Counted from the first letter of the stretch, positions 53,063-61,945 are shown. The stretch: DNA of 64,000 bases from Clostridiales bacterium (GCA_017515465.1 JAFWFV010000018.1:1-64000), one strand, 5' to 3'. Numbers and translations are program-made. The notes: generated by a model not told the origin, from the sequence alone.

Positions 53063-54028
53063 TTATTCAGCAGCAACATATCCCTCAGGAACAGTTACGT
53101 TGAGCTGCTCGCAGATCTCGGGATTGTACTTCTTGACGGGGTTAGGATAGTAAGCGATAGGTGTTGTGGAAACATCAGCTGCACCTGTGAGGATATCAGC
53201 TGCCATCTCGCCTGTTGTATATCCGAGTCCGTAGTAGTCGATTGAAAGTGTTGCAACACCGCAACCCTTCATGATGCCTTCCTCACCTGCAATGATCGGT
53301 ACACCTGCGGGAAGAGCTACGTTGTTGATAGCCTCTGTGCAGGAAGCAGCGGTATTGTCTGTGGGGATGTAGAGAACATCAGAGTTGTTGCAAGCCTCTC
53401 CTACAACAGATGAAATGTCGTTGGAGTCAGCAAATGTGTAGATATTAACTGTAAGTCCTGCCTCTTCGAGATAAGCCTTTACAGAATCAGCCTGATACTT
53501 TGAGTTAGGCTCTGCAGAGCAGTAGATGATTCCTACTGTTGATGCATCAGGGAAGAGCTCTGTTACCATTGAAGCCTGCTCGTCGAGCGGGGGAAGGTCA
53601 GAAGTACCTGATACGTTTCCGCCAACTGTACCGTTGAAGTTATCGATTCCGAGAGCTACACCATACTCTGTAACGGATGTTCCGAGTACGGGGATGGAAT
53701 CTGTTGCAGCAACTGCAGCCTGAAGTGCAGGTGTAGCATTTGCCATGATAAGGTCAACATTCTCAGCTACCAGGTTCTGGCAGATGATGGTTGCTGTTGC
53801 GGAATCGCCAGAAGCGTTCTGCTCATCGAACTCAACGTGTTCTGCACCAAGCTTGTCAACGAGAGCATCTCTGAAACCCTTTGTAGCGGCATCCAGAGCC
53901 TCGTGCTGAACGAGCTGGCAAATACCTACAAGATACTTATCTTTTCCGGTATTAGTCGTTTCGCTGCTGCATGAAGCAATGCCGAGTGCCATTGTTGCAG
54001 CAAGAACTACTGAAATCAACTTCTTCAT
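53063..54028 (-). CDS. ABC transporter substrate-binding lipoprotein (TrpX-type)
   Basis: 321 residues from the ATG at 54026-54028 (GAGAGG upstream; an earlier TTG adds three residues). Lipoprotein signal, lipobox GIASC near residue 20. The two-lobe periplasmic-binding fold (Peripla_BP_4/TrpX) shows VGICQLVQHEALDAATKGF, the NASGDSATATIICQNL region and GEEGIMKGCG. Such proteins bind tryptophan, tyrosine or related ligands; the ligand is not readable here. First gene of a three-gene operon, with promoter TTGACC-17-TATTAT upstream. Confidence 0.87.
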   Translation of the reverse strand: MKKLISVVLAATMALGIASCSSETTNTGKDKYLVGICQLVQHEALDAATKGFRDALVDKLGAEHVEFDEQNASGDSATATIICQNLVAENVDLIMANATPALQAAVAATDSIPVLGTSVTEYGVALGIDNFNGTVGGNVSGTSDLPPLDEQASMVTELFPDASTVGIIYCSAEPNSKYQADSVKAYLEEAGLTVNIYTFADSNDISSVVGEACNNSDVLYIPTDNTAASCTEAINNVALPAGVPIIAGEEGIMKGCGVATLSIDYYGLGYTTGEMAADILTGAADVSTTPIAYYPNPVKKYNPEICEQLNVTVPEGYVAAE

Positions 54029-54074
54029 AAACACCAAACCTCTCTTTTCTTTAATAGGTTAAAAAGCATTGTTA

Positions 54075-54103
54075 ATAATAATATGTTTTATTGTAAAGGT
54101 CAA
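54075..54103 (-). promoter_or_regulatory. Promoter of the TrpX-type transporter operon
   Basis: Minus strand TTGACC (54098-54103), 17-bp spacer, TATTAT (54075-54080), about 50 bases before the binding-protein start. Confidence 0.65.
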
Positions 54104-54119
54104 ACAAAATGTTATTATG

Positions 54120-55517
54120 TCACAATATTCCCAGGGACATCAGGAGCAGGACGAATACCAGCAGCGGAGCGATGAACCTGACCATGACCTTGTAAAGGCC
54201 TGCCCTGCGGAACTTCTCCCCGTTCTTCGTGACCTCAGAGATGACGTAATCGGGCTTCATGACCCATCCTATCAGGATGCATGTAGCAATGGTAACTACA
54301 GGCATCAGAACCTGATTGCTCACATAATCCATTACGTCGAGCAGCTGGCCGGTCTGTCCCGGAGCACTGTTGGGCAGCGTAACCTCGAAATAGAGGACGT
54401 TATATCCCAGACATACGACCAGTCCTATTACGAGTGCGAACAGCGTCTCAAAAGCAACGCTCTTCTTTCTGGAAAGACCGAATTGGTCGATCGCCGAGGC
54501 CACCACGGCCTCCATGAGCGACATTCCGCTGGTAACAGCCGCAAACAGTACCATTCCGAAGAAAAATGCTCCTACGACGTTTCCGATACTTCCCATCGCC
54601 ATAAATACCTTGGGCAGGGATATGAACATGAGGGAAGGACCTGAACTCATGCCCTCCGGCCCCATGAATACGTATACGGCAGGGATTACCATTACACCAG
54701 CCAGGAAAGCTATGGCCGTATCAAAGAATTCGATCTGATTAATGGATCTTGACATATTGGTATGGTCGGGCACGTAGGAACCGTAGGCGATCATGATGCC
54801 CATGGCAACGCTCAGACTGAAGAACAGCTGCCCCAGAGCATCCATTACGGTATAAAAGAAAGATTTCAGAGTGATCCCTTCGAAACTCGGTATCAGGTAG
54901 ACCATGAGGCCGTCCCATCCCGTTACTTCGTTGCCCTGTGCATCCGTACTTTCGATAGTCAGTGAGAAGATGGCAATGCCGATGACCATGGCGATCAGTA
55001 TGGGCATTATTATCTTGGACGTGTTCTCGATGCCGCCGCTTACTCCGAAGAATATGACTGCGGCACAAAGCAGGGCAAAGATCACCATGTATATGACCGA
55101 TTCGCCTCTGGACGTAATAAAGTCTGTAAAATACGAGCTTTCGACGCAGTCATGTCCATGGCCCGTGAGGAATGCGACAAAGTACTTGAGCACCCATCCT
55201 CCGATAACACAGTAATACGGAACGATCAGGAACGGGATTATGCAGGAGAAGACTCCTATCCATCCCCACCTCTTGCTGATGTTCTTATACGCCGTCAGCG
55301 GGCTCTGCTTCGTCCTGCGTCCTATCGCCACCTCCGTAGTCAGGAGTGCAAAGCCAAAGGTAACTGCCAGTATGATATAGATCACCAGGAAAAGTCCGCC
55401 GCCATCCTTGGCCGCCAGATAGGGAAATCTCCAGATATTGCCCAGGCCGACGGCACTGCCTGCCGCTGCCAGGACAAATCCTATCGATCCTTTGAAAGAC
55501 CCCTTTTCCTTAGACAT
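54120..55517 (-). CDS. Sodium:neurotransmitter symporter (NSS/SNF family)
   Basis: 465 residues from the ATG at 55515-55517 (AGGAG upstream, 7 bases); the frame opens earlier at 55541 within the leader. Twelve membrane helices of the LeuT fold: GSIGFVLAAAGSAVGLGNIWRFPYLA (TM1 with the unwound sodium-binding GNIWRFPY), and the TM6 unwound region FFSLSVAMGIMIAYGSYVP. LeuT-like NSS proteins take up amino acids with Na+. The 5' leader contains hairpin element B and the tRNA-Cys gene, giving an unusual tRNA-hairpin-symporter order on one strand. Confidence 0.92.
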   Translation of the reverse strand: MSKEKGSFKGSIGFVLAAAGSAVGLGNIWRFPYLAAKDGGGLFLVIYIILAVTFGFALLTTEVAIGRRTKQSPLTAYKNISKRWGWIGVFSCIIPFLIVPYYCVIGGWVLKYFVAFLTGHGHDCVESSYFTDFITSRGESVIYMVIFALLCAAVIFFGVSGGIENTSKIIMPILIAMVIGIAIFSLTIESTDAQGNEVTGWDGLMVYLIPSFEGITLKSFFYTVMDALGQLFFSLSVAMGIMIAYGSYVPDHTNMSRSINQIEFFDTAIAFLAGVMVIPAVYVFMGPEGMSSGPSLMFISLPKVFMAMGSIGNVVGAFFFGMVLFAAVTSGMSLMEAVVASAIDQFGLSRKKSVAFETLFALVIGLVVCLGYNVLYFEVTLPNSAPGQTGQLLDVMDYVSNQVLMPVVTIATCILIGWVMKPDYVISEVTKNGEKFRRAGLYKVMVRFIAPLLVFVLLLMSLGIL

Positions 55518-55537
55518 AAACAAACTCCTGAAAGGTA

Positions 55538-55602
55538 ACAACCCCTTGCTTGCGGTCTTCCGCAGACGCTAAGCGTCGAGGACTTAGCAAGCAAGGGGTT
55601 GT
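55538..55602 (-). ncRNA. Candidate tRNA-linked structured RNA/hairpin element B
   Basis: A perfect 16-bp inverted repeat (55538-55553 with 55587-55602) encloses a GTCTTC/GAGGAC pairing and an inner GACGC/GCGTC stem, so almost the whole 65 bases pair. Read with the tRNA strand it begins 6 bases after the CCA of tRNA-Cys and contains AGTCCTCG and CTGCGG, shared with element A although the arm sequences differ. No U-run follows. It lies in the leader of the NSS symporter gene. Confidence 0.65.
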
Positions 55603-55608
55603 GAACTC

Positions 55609-55683
55609 TGGAGGTACCACCCAGATTTGAACTGGGGAATGGAAGTTTTGCAGACTTCTGCCTTACCACTTGGCTATGGTACC
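55609..55683 (-). tRNA. tRNA-Cys (anticodon GCA)
   Basis: 75 bases, acceptor GGTACCA/TGGTACC, D arm AGCCAAGTGGTAAGGCA, anticodon stem GAAGT/ACTTC around CTGCAAA, T arm CCAGTTCAAATCTGG, discriminator T, encoded CCA. Confidence 0.95.
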
Positions 55684-55705
55684 GTTGCCGTAATATTATG
55701 CAAGG

Positions 55706-56764
55706 TCATTTATGATTTGTCAAGGCAAGATATATGCCGGATACTGCAAATACACCTGTTGCCAGTATAGCGGTGCATGCCGCAAATGACATATCTTCAC
55801 AGAAATAAGATATCAGGTTGATCCCGGCCACCTGCGCCAGATATACGGGAAGTGTGATCTTGCCCAGGAATACCGAGAACCTGTTGTTGACGGCACCGTA
55901 GAGCAGGCCCTGCCCGGAATGAGCCATTATGAGGAGAAGAGCGGATACGGGTATCATCAGGAATTCATACCTGGCCGGAAGCGTAAACATGATGTATACG
56001 AAACTGCCTGCCAGGAGCACTATGCTCAGAACAGTTATCAGGATGCTCCTGGCCCTGGTCTTCTCCCCTTTTTTGAACCACTCGGCTATCTCGTATGTTG
56101 TCATGCCCACGAGGATCTCAGCAAATCCGCGGAGCATCGATTTGTAGAATATCCCGTCTACTACCATGACGCCCGTCAGCGAAGAATACTTGAAGAACAG
56201 ATGGCCGAGGATGAAAAGAGCGAGCATGGGGGCTATGGCTATCACAAAGGTACTGTAATGCTTCCTGGCAAAGGGATATATGACGAACATGGAGATGAGC
56301 ATGACGGACAGATACCAGCTGACGTGATTGGGAGATGTCCCCTTGAATCCCAGCATCTGGATCAGAAAGAACGACGGGATGGAATCCACAGCCCTCTTCA
56401 GTGTCTCGGCAAAGCCCCATGAACGGACGATGATCAGCGATATGAACGAGATGACGAAAAAGATGATATGAACGGGAGCGATCGACCTGATCTTATGAAG
56501 CATGAACCTGACTGAATCACTGCCTATGTCAGATCCGCCCTTCTGAACGTCACGGCTGACAGACCTGGCCAGGAAGAATCCCGAGCATACGAAAAAGAAC
56601 TCAACGCCAACTGCTCCGTGAACAAAAAAATACGGATGAAATCCGCCCAGCTTGTCCGGTTCCCCGAGGAAATATTTCTCCGCATGGAAGAAGAGTACTG
56701 CCATACAGTACAAAAACCTATATAATTCGATCTCTCCGTTGATTTTATTGTTCATTTTATTCAT
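55706..56764 (-). CDS. Acyltransferase 3 family membrane protein
   Basis: 352 residues with about ten membrane helices. Signature start GEIELYRFLYCMAVLFFHAEKYFLG, with the catalytic-type His in helix 1; FSVFLGKITLPVYLAQVAG is the usual C-terminal line. Family members O-acetylate or O-acylate surface sugars and polymers from the cytosolic acyl-CoA side. Divergent from the TagF-like gene, so its substrate may be the polymer made by that cluster. Two possible starts (56764 or 56755); no strong SD. Confidence 0.82.
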   Translation of the reverse strand: MNKMNNKINGEIELYRFLYCMAVLFFHAEKYFLGEPDKLGGFHPYFFVHGAVGVEFFFVCSGFFLARSVSRDVQKGGSDIGSDSVRFMLHKIRSIAPVHIIFFVISFISLIIVRSWGFAETLKRAVDSIPSFFLIQMLGFKGTSPNHVSWYLSVMLISMFVIYPFARKHYSTFVIAIAPMLALFILGHLFFKYSSLTGVMVVDGIFYKSMLRGFAEILVGMTTYEIAEWFKKGEKTRARSILITVLSIVLLAGSFVYIMFTLPARYEFLMIPVSALLLIMAHSGQGLLYGAVNNRFSVFLGKITLPVYLAQVAGINLISYFCEDMSFAACTAILATGVFAVSGIYLALTNHK

Positions 56765-56844
56765 AGAAATATTCTATCAGCAGGGGTATAAATTCGCTTG
56801 TAGTATAATTACTAAATAATAAACGCAATAAGAGAGGGAAAATA

Positions 56845-58077
56845 GTGGGTAAGATAAAAAGATTTCTGATCCAGGGAACATTCTTTTATCACATCAACAA
56901 CAGGATCTCCAAGATATTCAAGGGCATCCGCAAGGGTGTTGACAATGCTATTGCCCTCGCTATCAGGAGAGCCATATACAGCAAGGGTGGGATCCAGGAT
57001 AACAAGGTCTTTGTAATGACCTTTGAGAATTCCTATACATGCAATCCCAAGTACATCGTTGAGGAACTCCTCAGGAGAGATCCCACGCTGGACATCGTAT
57101 GGGCGATCCCGGTAAAGAAGACAAAGTTCAAATACAATTTCCCCAGAGGCGTGAGGACCGTAGACAGAGGTACGATGGAGATGTTCGAGGAACAGTCCAC
57201 GGCCAAGATCTGGATTGATAACGCTCTTAACTGCGTCTGGTTCGGCCTGCCCAAGAAAAAGGGACAGATCTACATAAACACATGGCACGGCAGCATGGGC
57301 ATCAAGAGGCTTTCCGGCAACTTCACCTGGAGGAGGAGAGCTGCCAGATGCAACAAGCTCACCGATTACTGCATCACGAATTCCACTTTCGAGGAAGACG
57401 TTTTCAGGAAGGAATTCTGGCCCGATGTAAAGTTCATGAAATACGGACATGCACGTAACGATATCTTCTTTGATGAGGATAGGATCGCCCTGGCCAGAGA
57501 ACATGTCAGGGAAAAGTATGAGCTGGATAAAAACAAGAAGATAATGCTCTACGCCCCTACCTTCAGGGATGACGGCAGAGGCGGGTTCTTCAATCTTGAC
57601 TTTGAGGAGATCAAGACATGCCTGGAGGAACGGTTCGGCGGAGAATGGGTGATCATAGTAAGGCTGCATTTCAAGGACAGGATCAAGGCCGGTCAGATCC
57701 CCTATAACGATCACATCATCAATGGAGGCGGATATCCCGACATGCAGGAACTGATGGCTGCGACCGACATCGGCATGACGGACTATTCCAGCTGGGCCTA
57801 CGATTTCATCCTTACAGGCAGGCCGCTGTTCATATATGCCCCCGACCTGGACTATTATGCAGGCGGCAGAGGTTTCTACTATCCCATCGAGACTACTCCT
57901 TTCCCCATATCAAGAGATCAGAATAAAATGATTGAAGATATCAGGAATTTTGACGATAATATCTATAAGAACAAGGTGAAAGAGTTTTTAGAGGACAAAG
58001 GCTGTTATGAGACAGGATCAGCTGCTTCCAAGACTGCAGATCTGATCCTCGACGAAATTAGAGGAGAACACAAGTGA
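56845..58077 (+). CDS. TagF/TagB-like glycerophosphotransferase
   Basis: 410 residues starting at GTG 56845 (AGAGGG 6-7 bases upstream). CDP-glycerol:poly(glycerophosphate) transferase family: the GT-B-like blocks NTWHGSMGIKRL, YAPTFRDDGR and MTDYSSWAYDF are family hallmarks, TWHG and the final DYSS with its acids being catalytic or nucleotide-binding. A short basic N-terminus may bind the membrane. Makes or extends glycerol- or ribitol-phosphate wall polymers. Followed by GTGA-overlapped TarI-like cytidylyltransferase, so the donor is likely CDP-ribitol or CDP-glycerol. Confidence 0.87.
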   Translation: MGKIKRFLIQGTFFYHINNRISKIFKGIRKGVDNAIALAIRRAIYSKGGIQDNKVFVMTFENSYTCNPKYIVEELLRRDPTLDIVWAIPVKKTKFKYNFPRGVRTVDRGTMEMFEEQSTAKIWIDNALNCVWFGLPKKKGQIYINTWHGSMGIKRLSGNFTWRRRAARCNKLTDYCITNSTFEEDVFRKEFWPDVKFMKYGHARNDIFFDEDRIALAREHVREKYELDKNKKIMLYAPTFRDDGRGGFFNLDFEEIKTCLEERFGGEWVIIVRLHFKDRIKAGQIPYNDHIINGGGYPDMQELMAATDIGMTDYSSWAYDFILTGRPLFIYAPDLDYYAGGRGFYYPIETTPFPISRDQNKMIEDIRNFDDNIYKNKVKEFLEDKGCYETGSAASKTADLILDEIRGEHK

Positions 58078-58793
58078 ATACTGCTTTGATCTTTGCCGGA
58101 GGTGTCGGCACCAGGATGCATTCAGAATCAGTTCCCAAACAGTTTCTGGAATTTGAAGGCAAATCCATACTTATCTACACCATTGAGCATTTTGAGAAAC
58201 ACCCCATGGTCGATTCTATCGTTGTAGTATGCGTTGAGGAATGGATAGACGTTCTCAAGGCACAGATAGAGAGATTCGGCATCACCAAGGTAACATCAGT
58301 CATTCCCGGCGGCAAGAGCGGTCAGGAATCCATCAGGCTTGGTCTCATGGAGATCGAGCGTCTGTCGCCTGTCCCCAAGGAAGAGGTTGCAGTCCTTATC
58401 CATGACGGTGTCAGGCCACTGATAAATGAGCAGGTCATTACCGACAACATCAACGGAGTGTGGGAACACGGCAATGCCATCACCACCGTATCGTCAGTTG
58501 AGACCGTTATCGAGATCGACTGTGACGGTGACATATTCAAGGTTGCCGACAGGAGCATCTACAAACTGGCCAGGGCTCCCCAGAGCTTCATCCTCTCTGA
58601 CATCATGGAAGCTCACAGACGTTCACTGGAGGACGGCACTGATTACATCATTGACTCCGCCATGCTGATGCGCCATTACGGTGCTATCCTGCATACTGTC
58701 GAGGGACCTACAGAGAACATCAAGATCACTACACCCACGGATTTCATCATCTTCAAGGCCCTCGTAAAGGCCAAGCAGAACGGAGAGATCTGA
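58074..58793 (+). CDS. tarI: IspD/TarI-family cytidylyltransferase (D-ribitol-5-phosphate-type)
   Basis: 239 residues, start GTG (58074-58076) overlapping the previous stop as GTGA. Nucleotide loop ALIFAGGVGTRMHSESVPKQFL; GGKSGQESIRLGL, LIHDGVRPLI and LARAPQSFILSDIM fit the IspD/TarI superfamily. ispD itself is elsewhere (43563), so this copy probably makes a CDP-alditol (CDP-ribitol as TarI). The GTR-MHS insertion and PKQF line match TarI better than IspD. TarJ, the reductase making ribitol 5-phosphate, is not present, so the substrate is unproved. Confidence 0.8.
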   Translation: MNTALIFAGGVGTRMHSESVPKQFLEFEGKSILIYTIEHFEKHPMVDSIVVVCVEEWIDVLKAQIERFGITKVTSVIPGGKSGQESIRLGLMEIERLSPVPKEEVAVLIHDGVRPLINEQVITDNINGVWEHGNAITTVSSVETVIEIDCDGDIFKVADRSIYKLARAPQSFILSDIMEAHRRSLEDGTDYIIDSAMLMRHYGAILHTVEGPTENIKITTPTDFIIFKALVKAKQNGEI

Positions 58794-58798
58794 CGGTC

Positions 58799-59695
58799 AT
58801 GAATTCAGCTGATATAATCAGACGGTCGCGCGCAGCAGGTTGTGTAGAGCTTTCGGATGCACAGATAAAGAAGATGCAGGAAACGCTCCTCATGATGTTC
58901 GATGATATCAGGCAGATCCTCGAAGAAAACGATATCCCTTATACTCTGGGTGGAGGCTCCGTACTGGGTGCATTCAGGCACAGAGGCTTCATACCCTGGG
59001 ATGATGACATAGACATCAACATCACCCGTTCAGCGTTCAACAGGTTTGTACCCCTCTTTACTGATCGTTTCGGAGAGAAATACTGGATACATATCCCCGG
59101 GATCACCCCTGACTATGCACTGCTCTTCCCTCAGATCCGTCTTAAGGGAACATCCGTTAAGACCAGGGATGACTATAACAATGACGAGTGCGGGTGCTGC
59201 ATCGATTTATTCTTTATGGAAAATACATACGACAACCCCGTTGCCAGGCTATGGCACGGCATAGGATGCCAATATTACGGTCTGGCTGTCTCCTGCCTGA
59301 AATTCTTCAGGGACAGGGAATTCCTCACCGGTTTTGCAAAGACTATAGGAAACAAAAAACTCCTTATGGTCACCAGAGCCAAGATCCTGATCGGCAGGCT
59401 ATTATCATTTCATTCCATGGACGGTCTCGTATCGAGAGCAGACCGCTGGAACGGCAGGTGCAGAAACGAAGAGTCCGGTTATGTTTCCTTTCCCACGGGA
59501 CGCAAGCACTTCTTCGGTGACATGTATAAGAGAAAAGTCATGTATCCCGTATCCAGATACACATTTGAGAACAGGGTCGTTTCATGTCCCTGCGACACTG
59601 AGTTTTATCTGTCACATCTCTATGGCGACTTCATGAACATCCCTGCCAATGAGGCCAGGGAATCCCATCTGTATTTCGAGCCATTCATCATCTGA
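58799..59695 (+). CDS. LicD-family phosphotransferase
   Basis: 298 residues. The LicD nucleotidyltransferase-like fold: YTLGGGSVLGAFRHRGFIPWDDDIDINI (GG.LLGA.RH...IPWDDD.D core, the acids binding metal), and a family C-terminal part. LicD proteins transfer phosphorylcholine or, more generally, nucleotide-activated alcohol phosphates to surface glycans. Begins 5 bases after tarI with translational coupling. With TagF-like and TarI-like genes it looks like a polymer decoration step, possibly using the CDP-alcohol made by TarI. Confidence 0.85.
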   Translation: MNSADIIRRSRAAGCVELSDAQIKKMQETLLMMFDDIRQILEENDIPYTLGGGSVLGAFRHRGFIPWDDDIDINITRSAFNRFVPLFTDRFGEKYWIHIPGITPDYALLFPQIRLKGTSVKTRDDYNNDECGCCIDLFFMENTYDNPVARLWHGIGCQYYGLAVSCLKFFRDREFLTGFAKTIGNKKLLMVTRAKILIGRLLSFHSMDGLVSRADRWNGRCRNEESGYVSFPTGRKHFFGDMYKRKVMYPVSRYTFENRVVSCPCDTEFYLSHLYGDFMNIPANEARESHLYFEPFII

Positions 59696-59707
59696 AAAAA
59701 GACCAAG

Positions 59708-59734
59708 AAAAAATAGTCCCCATCAGGGACTATT
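59708..59734. terminator. Bidirectional terminator between licD and tRNA-Glu
   Basis: AATAGTCCC / GGGACTATT hairpin (59712-59720 with 59726-59734), with A-run (59708-59713) on one side and TTTT on the other, so it can end the plus-strand polymer operon and the minus-strand tRNA transcript. Confidence 0.85.
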
Positions 59735-59735
59735 T

Positions 59736-59810
59736 TGGTGACCCGTACGAGAGTCGAACTCGTCACTCCGCCGTGAAAGGGCGACGTCTTAACCGATTGA
59801 CCAACGGGCC
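59736..59810 (-). tRNA. tRNA-Glu (anticodon TTC)
   Basis: 75 bases. Acceptor GGCCCGT/ACGGGTC, D arm GGTCAATCGGTTAAGAC, anticodon CGCC/GGCG around CTTTCAC, T arm GACGAGTTCGACTCTCGT, encoded CCA. Four bases after tRNA-Met on the same transcript. Confidence 0.95.
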
Positions 59811-59814
59811 ATTG

Positions 59815-59891
59815 TGGTAGCGGCAGCGGGATTCGAACCTGCGACCTGCCGGGTATGAACCGGACGCTCTGGCCAACTGAGCTATGCCGCC
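59815..59891 (-). tRNA. tRNA-Met (anticodon CAT)
   Basis: 77 bases. Acceptor GGCGGCA/TGCCGCT, D arm GCTCAGTTGGCCAGAGC, anticodon loop TTCATAC, T arm GCAGGTTCGAATCCCGC, encoded CCA. Sequence is of the elongator Met type (A1-less acceptor rule of initiator not met), though a lysidine-modified Ile2 cannot be ruled out; the stem 27-43 pair is a mismatch. Confidence 0.9.
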
Positions 59892-59921
59892 ATATCGGGT
59901 CGCCCCTTCGGGCGCTTAAAG

Positions 59922-59950
59922 ATTGTAGCAACTTAAATGCTCAATGTCAA
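59922..59950 (-). promoter_or_regulatory. Promoter of tRNA-Met/tRNA-Glu
   Basis: Minus strand TTGACA (59945-59950), 17-bp spacer, TACAAT (59922-59927). The -35 box directly follows the T-run of the rplL terminator. A GCGCCCGAAGGGGCG hairpin lies between promoter and tRNA-Met. Confidence 0.88.
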
Positions 59951-59951
59951 G

Positions 59952-59988
59952 AAAAACTCCCGCAAAGCATGAAAGCAATGCGGGAGTT
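59952..59988 (-). terminator. Terminator after rplL
   Basis: Minus strand AACTCCCGCA / TGCGGGAGTT hairpin (59955-59964 with 59979-59988), followed by TTTTTC (59952-59956). It closes the rplJ-rplL transcript. Confidence 0.87.
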
Positions 59989-60008
59989 GAAATTAAGCAA
60001 TCTTATAA

Positions 60009-60401
60009 TTACTTGATCTCGAGCTCAGCGCCGGACTCAGCGAGCTTCTTAACGAGCTCATCAGCCTCATCCTTAGCAACGCCTTCCTTGAGGTTAACAG
60101 GAGCCTTCTCAACGAGCTCCTTAGCTTCCTTAAGGCCAAGACCCATAACGTCCTTAACTGCCTTGATAACGCCCATCTTGGAATCACCGAAGCTCTTAAG
60201 AACAACTGTGAACTCTGTCTGCTCAGCTGCGCCGCCTGCTGCACCGCCAGCTGCAGGAGCTGCAGATACAACTGCTGCTGCAGATACGCCGAATTCTTCC
60301 TCGATAGCCTTCTCGAGCTCGAAAAGCTCTACAACGGACAATGTCTTGATCTCATCAAGAATGCTTGTTACTTTCTCACTTGCCATTTTATTTTCCTCCA
60401 A
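60009..60401 (-). CDS. rplL: 50S ribosomal protein L7/L12
   Basis: 130 residues. N-terminal dimerisation helix pair (about 1-35), Ala/Gly-rich hinge (about 40-58) and C-terminal domain with the factor-binding [30 protein letters not shown]. The stalk recruits translation GTPases. Overlapping-free 39 bases after rplJ; the terminator follows. Confidence 0.97.
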   Translation of the reverse strand: MEENKMASEKVTSILDEIKTLSVVELFELEKAIEEEFGVSAAAVVSAAPAAGGAAGGAAEQTEFTVVLKSFGDSKMGVIKAVKDVMGLGLKEAKELVEKAPVNLKEGVAKDEADELVKKLAESGAELEIK

Positions 60402-60439
60402 TTCAATATAGTTTTACTGGTTAGTGATGTCCCGCAGGA

Positions 60440-61060
60440 TTACTCAGCGGGTGTCTCTTCTGCTGCAGGTGCCTCTGCTGCTACTGCAACGGGCTCTTCT
60501 GCTGCGGGTGCTTCAGCAGGTGCTTCAGCGGGAGCTTCCTCAGCTGCTGCTGCGGGTGCGCCTTCCTCTTCTTCCTTCTTCTCTGCTACTGCCTTAACGA
60601 GCATAGCAAGCTTTGTGAAAGGGAAGAGCAAACCATAAACAACCTGGCTGTACAGTGTCTCCACATCCGGGATAGAAGCGAGTGTCATGATCTCGTCGAT
60701 GGATGCTGCCTTACCTGCGATTACACCACCCTTGATCTCAAGGGGCTCATATTCCTTTGCATACTTTGCAAGGATCTTCGCGGGTGCTGTGACACTGTCA
60801 GCGTAAGCTACGGCTGTAGGGCCTTCGAAGAGATCGGATACACCATCGATCTCAAGAGTCTCGAATACTCTCTTGAGTGTAGTGTTCTTGATAACCTCGA
60901 ACTTTACGCCATTGTCACGGAGCTCCTTACGCATTACTGTGTCCTGAGCAACTGTAAGTCCTCTGGATGCAACGAATACGAAAGACTGTGCGTCCTTCAT
61001 CTCTTCAGCAAGCTTTGCGATTCTCTCCTGCTTTTCTGCAAGAATCTTTGCACTTGGCAT
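60440..61060 (-). CDS. rplJ: 50S ribosomal protein L10 with Ala/Glu-rich C-terminal tail
   Basis: 206 residues; most L10 are 165-175. Core (about 1-160): N-terminal rRNA-binding KQERIAKLAEEMKDAQSFVF, the ASRGLTV loop, KFEVIKNTTLKRVF and the C-terminal helix that binds L7/L12 dimers (KLAMLVKAVAEKKEE). From about residue 163 the protein is almost only Ala, Glu and Pro (EEAPAEAPAEAPAAEE), an acidic tail similar to those of eukaryal/archaeal stalk proteins but here on L10. Preceded by a leader RNA at 61076-61205. Function of the tail is unknown. Confidence 0.93.
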   Translation of the reverse strand: MPSAKILAEKQERIAKLAEEMKDAQSFVFVASRGLTVAQDTVMRKELRDNGVKFEVIKNTTLKRVFETLEIDGVSDLFEGPTAVAYADSVTAPAKILAKYAKEYEPLEIKGGVIAGKAASIDEIMTLASIPDVETLYSQVVYGLLFPFTKLAMLVKAVAEKKEEEEGAPAAAAEEAPAEAPAEAPAAEEPVAVAAEAPAAEETPAE

Positions 61061-61075
61061 AAATCTTATTCCTCC

Positions 61076-61205
61076 TTATTTTATTTTTATAAAAACCCTC
61101 ATGCCTGAAGACATGAGGGTTAGAAAATTACTAATCTCATTATCTTCCTCGGCTGGCCGCTTGCGCTGATTAAGAGTTACTACTCACCTGCTGTCTTAGG
61201 CAGAA
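61076..61205 (-). ncRNA. L10 ribosomal-protein leader with attenuator
   Basis: Between rplA and rplJ. Contains GCCGAGGAAG in the leader part and, just before rplJ, an AACCCTCATG / CATGAGGGTT hairpin followed by TTTTTAT, an attenuator. The CCGAGGAAG context and the operon position match the L10 leader (RF00557), where L10(L12)4 binds its own mRNA. Exact 5' end is not certain; the attenuator is firm. Confidence 0.75.
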
Positions 61206-61234
61206 AAGGATATTTATCTGTATTGGCTCAGGTA

Positions 61235-61927
61235 TCAGCCAAACTTGGCTACGTTTACCTTGATGCCGGGGCCCATTGTTGAAGCGATAGAGCAGCTCTT
61301 GATGTACTGACCCTTTGCTGCTGAAGGCTTCGCCTTGATGATGGCCTCCATGATAACCTTGAGGTTCTCCTCAAGCTTCTCCTGACCGAAAGAAACCTTT
61401 CCTATCGGGCAGTGAATGATGTTTGACTTGTCGAGTCTGTACTCGATCTTACCTGCCTTAACGTCATTTACGGCCTTTGTGATATCCATTGTAACCGTAC
61501 CTGACTTAGGGTTAGGCATGAGGCCCTTAGGACCCAGAACCTTACCGAGACGGCCAAGCTTACCCATCATATCAGGTGTTGCGATAAGAACATCGAAGTC
61601 GAACCAGTTTTCTTTCTGGATCTTATCGATCATATCGTCATCACCTACATAATCTGCACCGGCTTCCTTAGCCTCATCAGCCTTGGGACCCTTTGCGATT
61701 ACGAGAACTCTCTTTGTACGTCCTGTACCGTGGGGAAGTACTACTGCACCTCTAACCTGCTGGTCTGCGTGACGTGAGTCAACACCCAGACGAACGTGGA
61801 GCTCTACTGTCTCATCGAACTTTGCCTTACCTGTTTCCTGAACAAGACGAACTGCCTCGGAAGGATCGTAGATCGTTGCTCTGTCAACAAGCTTGGAAAG
61901 ATCTGTATATCTCTTACCTGCTTTCAT
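61235..61927 (-). CDS. rplA: 50S ribosomal protein L1
   Basis: 230 residues. KAGKRYTDL start; [27 protein letters not shown] (rRNA-binding); [37 protein letters not shown]1 forms the E-site stalk and represses its own operon by binding an mRNA mimic. 18 bases after rplK. Confidence 0.97.
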   Translation of the reverse strand: MKAGKRYTDLSKLVDRATIYDPSEAVRLVQETGKAKFDETVELHVRLGVDSRHADQQVRGAVVLPHGTGRTKRVLVIAKGPKADEAKEAGADYVGDDDMIDKIQKENWFDFDVLIATPDMMGKLGRLGKVLGPKGLMPNPKSGTVTMDITKAVNDVKAGKIEYRLDKSNIIHCPIGKVSFGQEKLEENLKVIMEAIIKAKPSAAKGQYIKSCSIASTMGPGIKVNVAKFG

Positions 61928-61945
61928 ACGAATCTCCTTTCCTTA

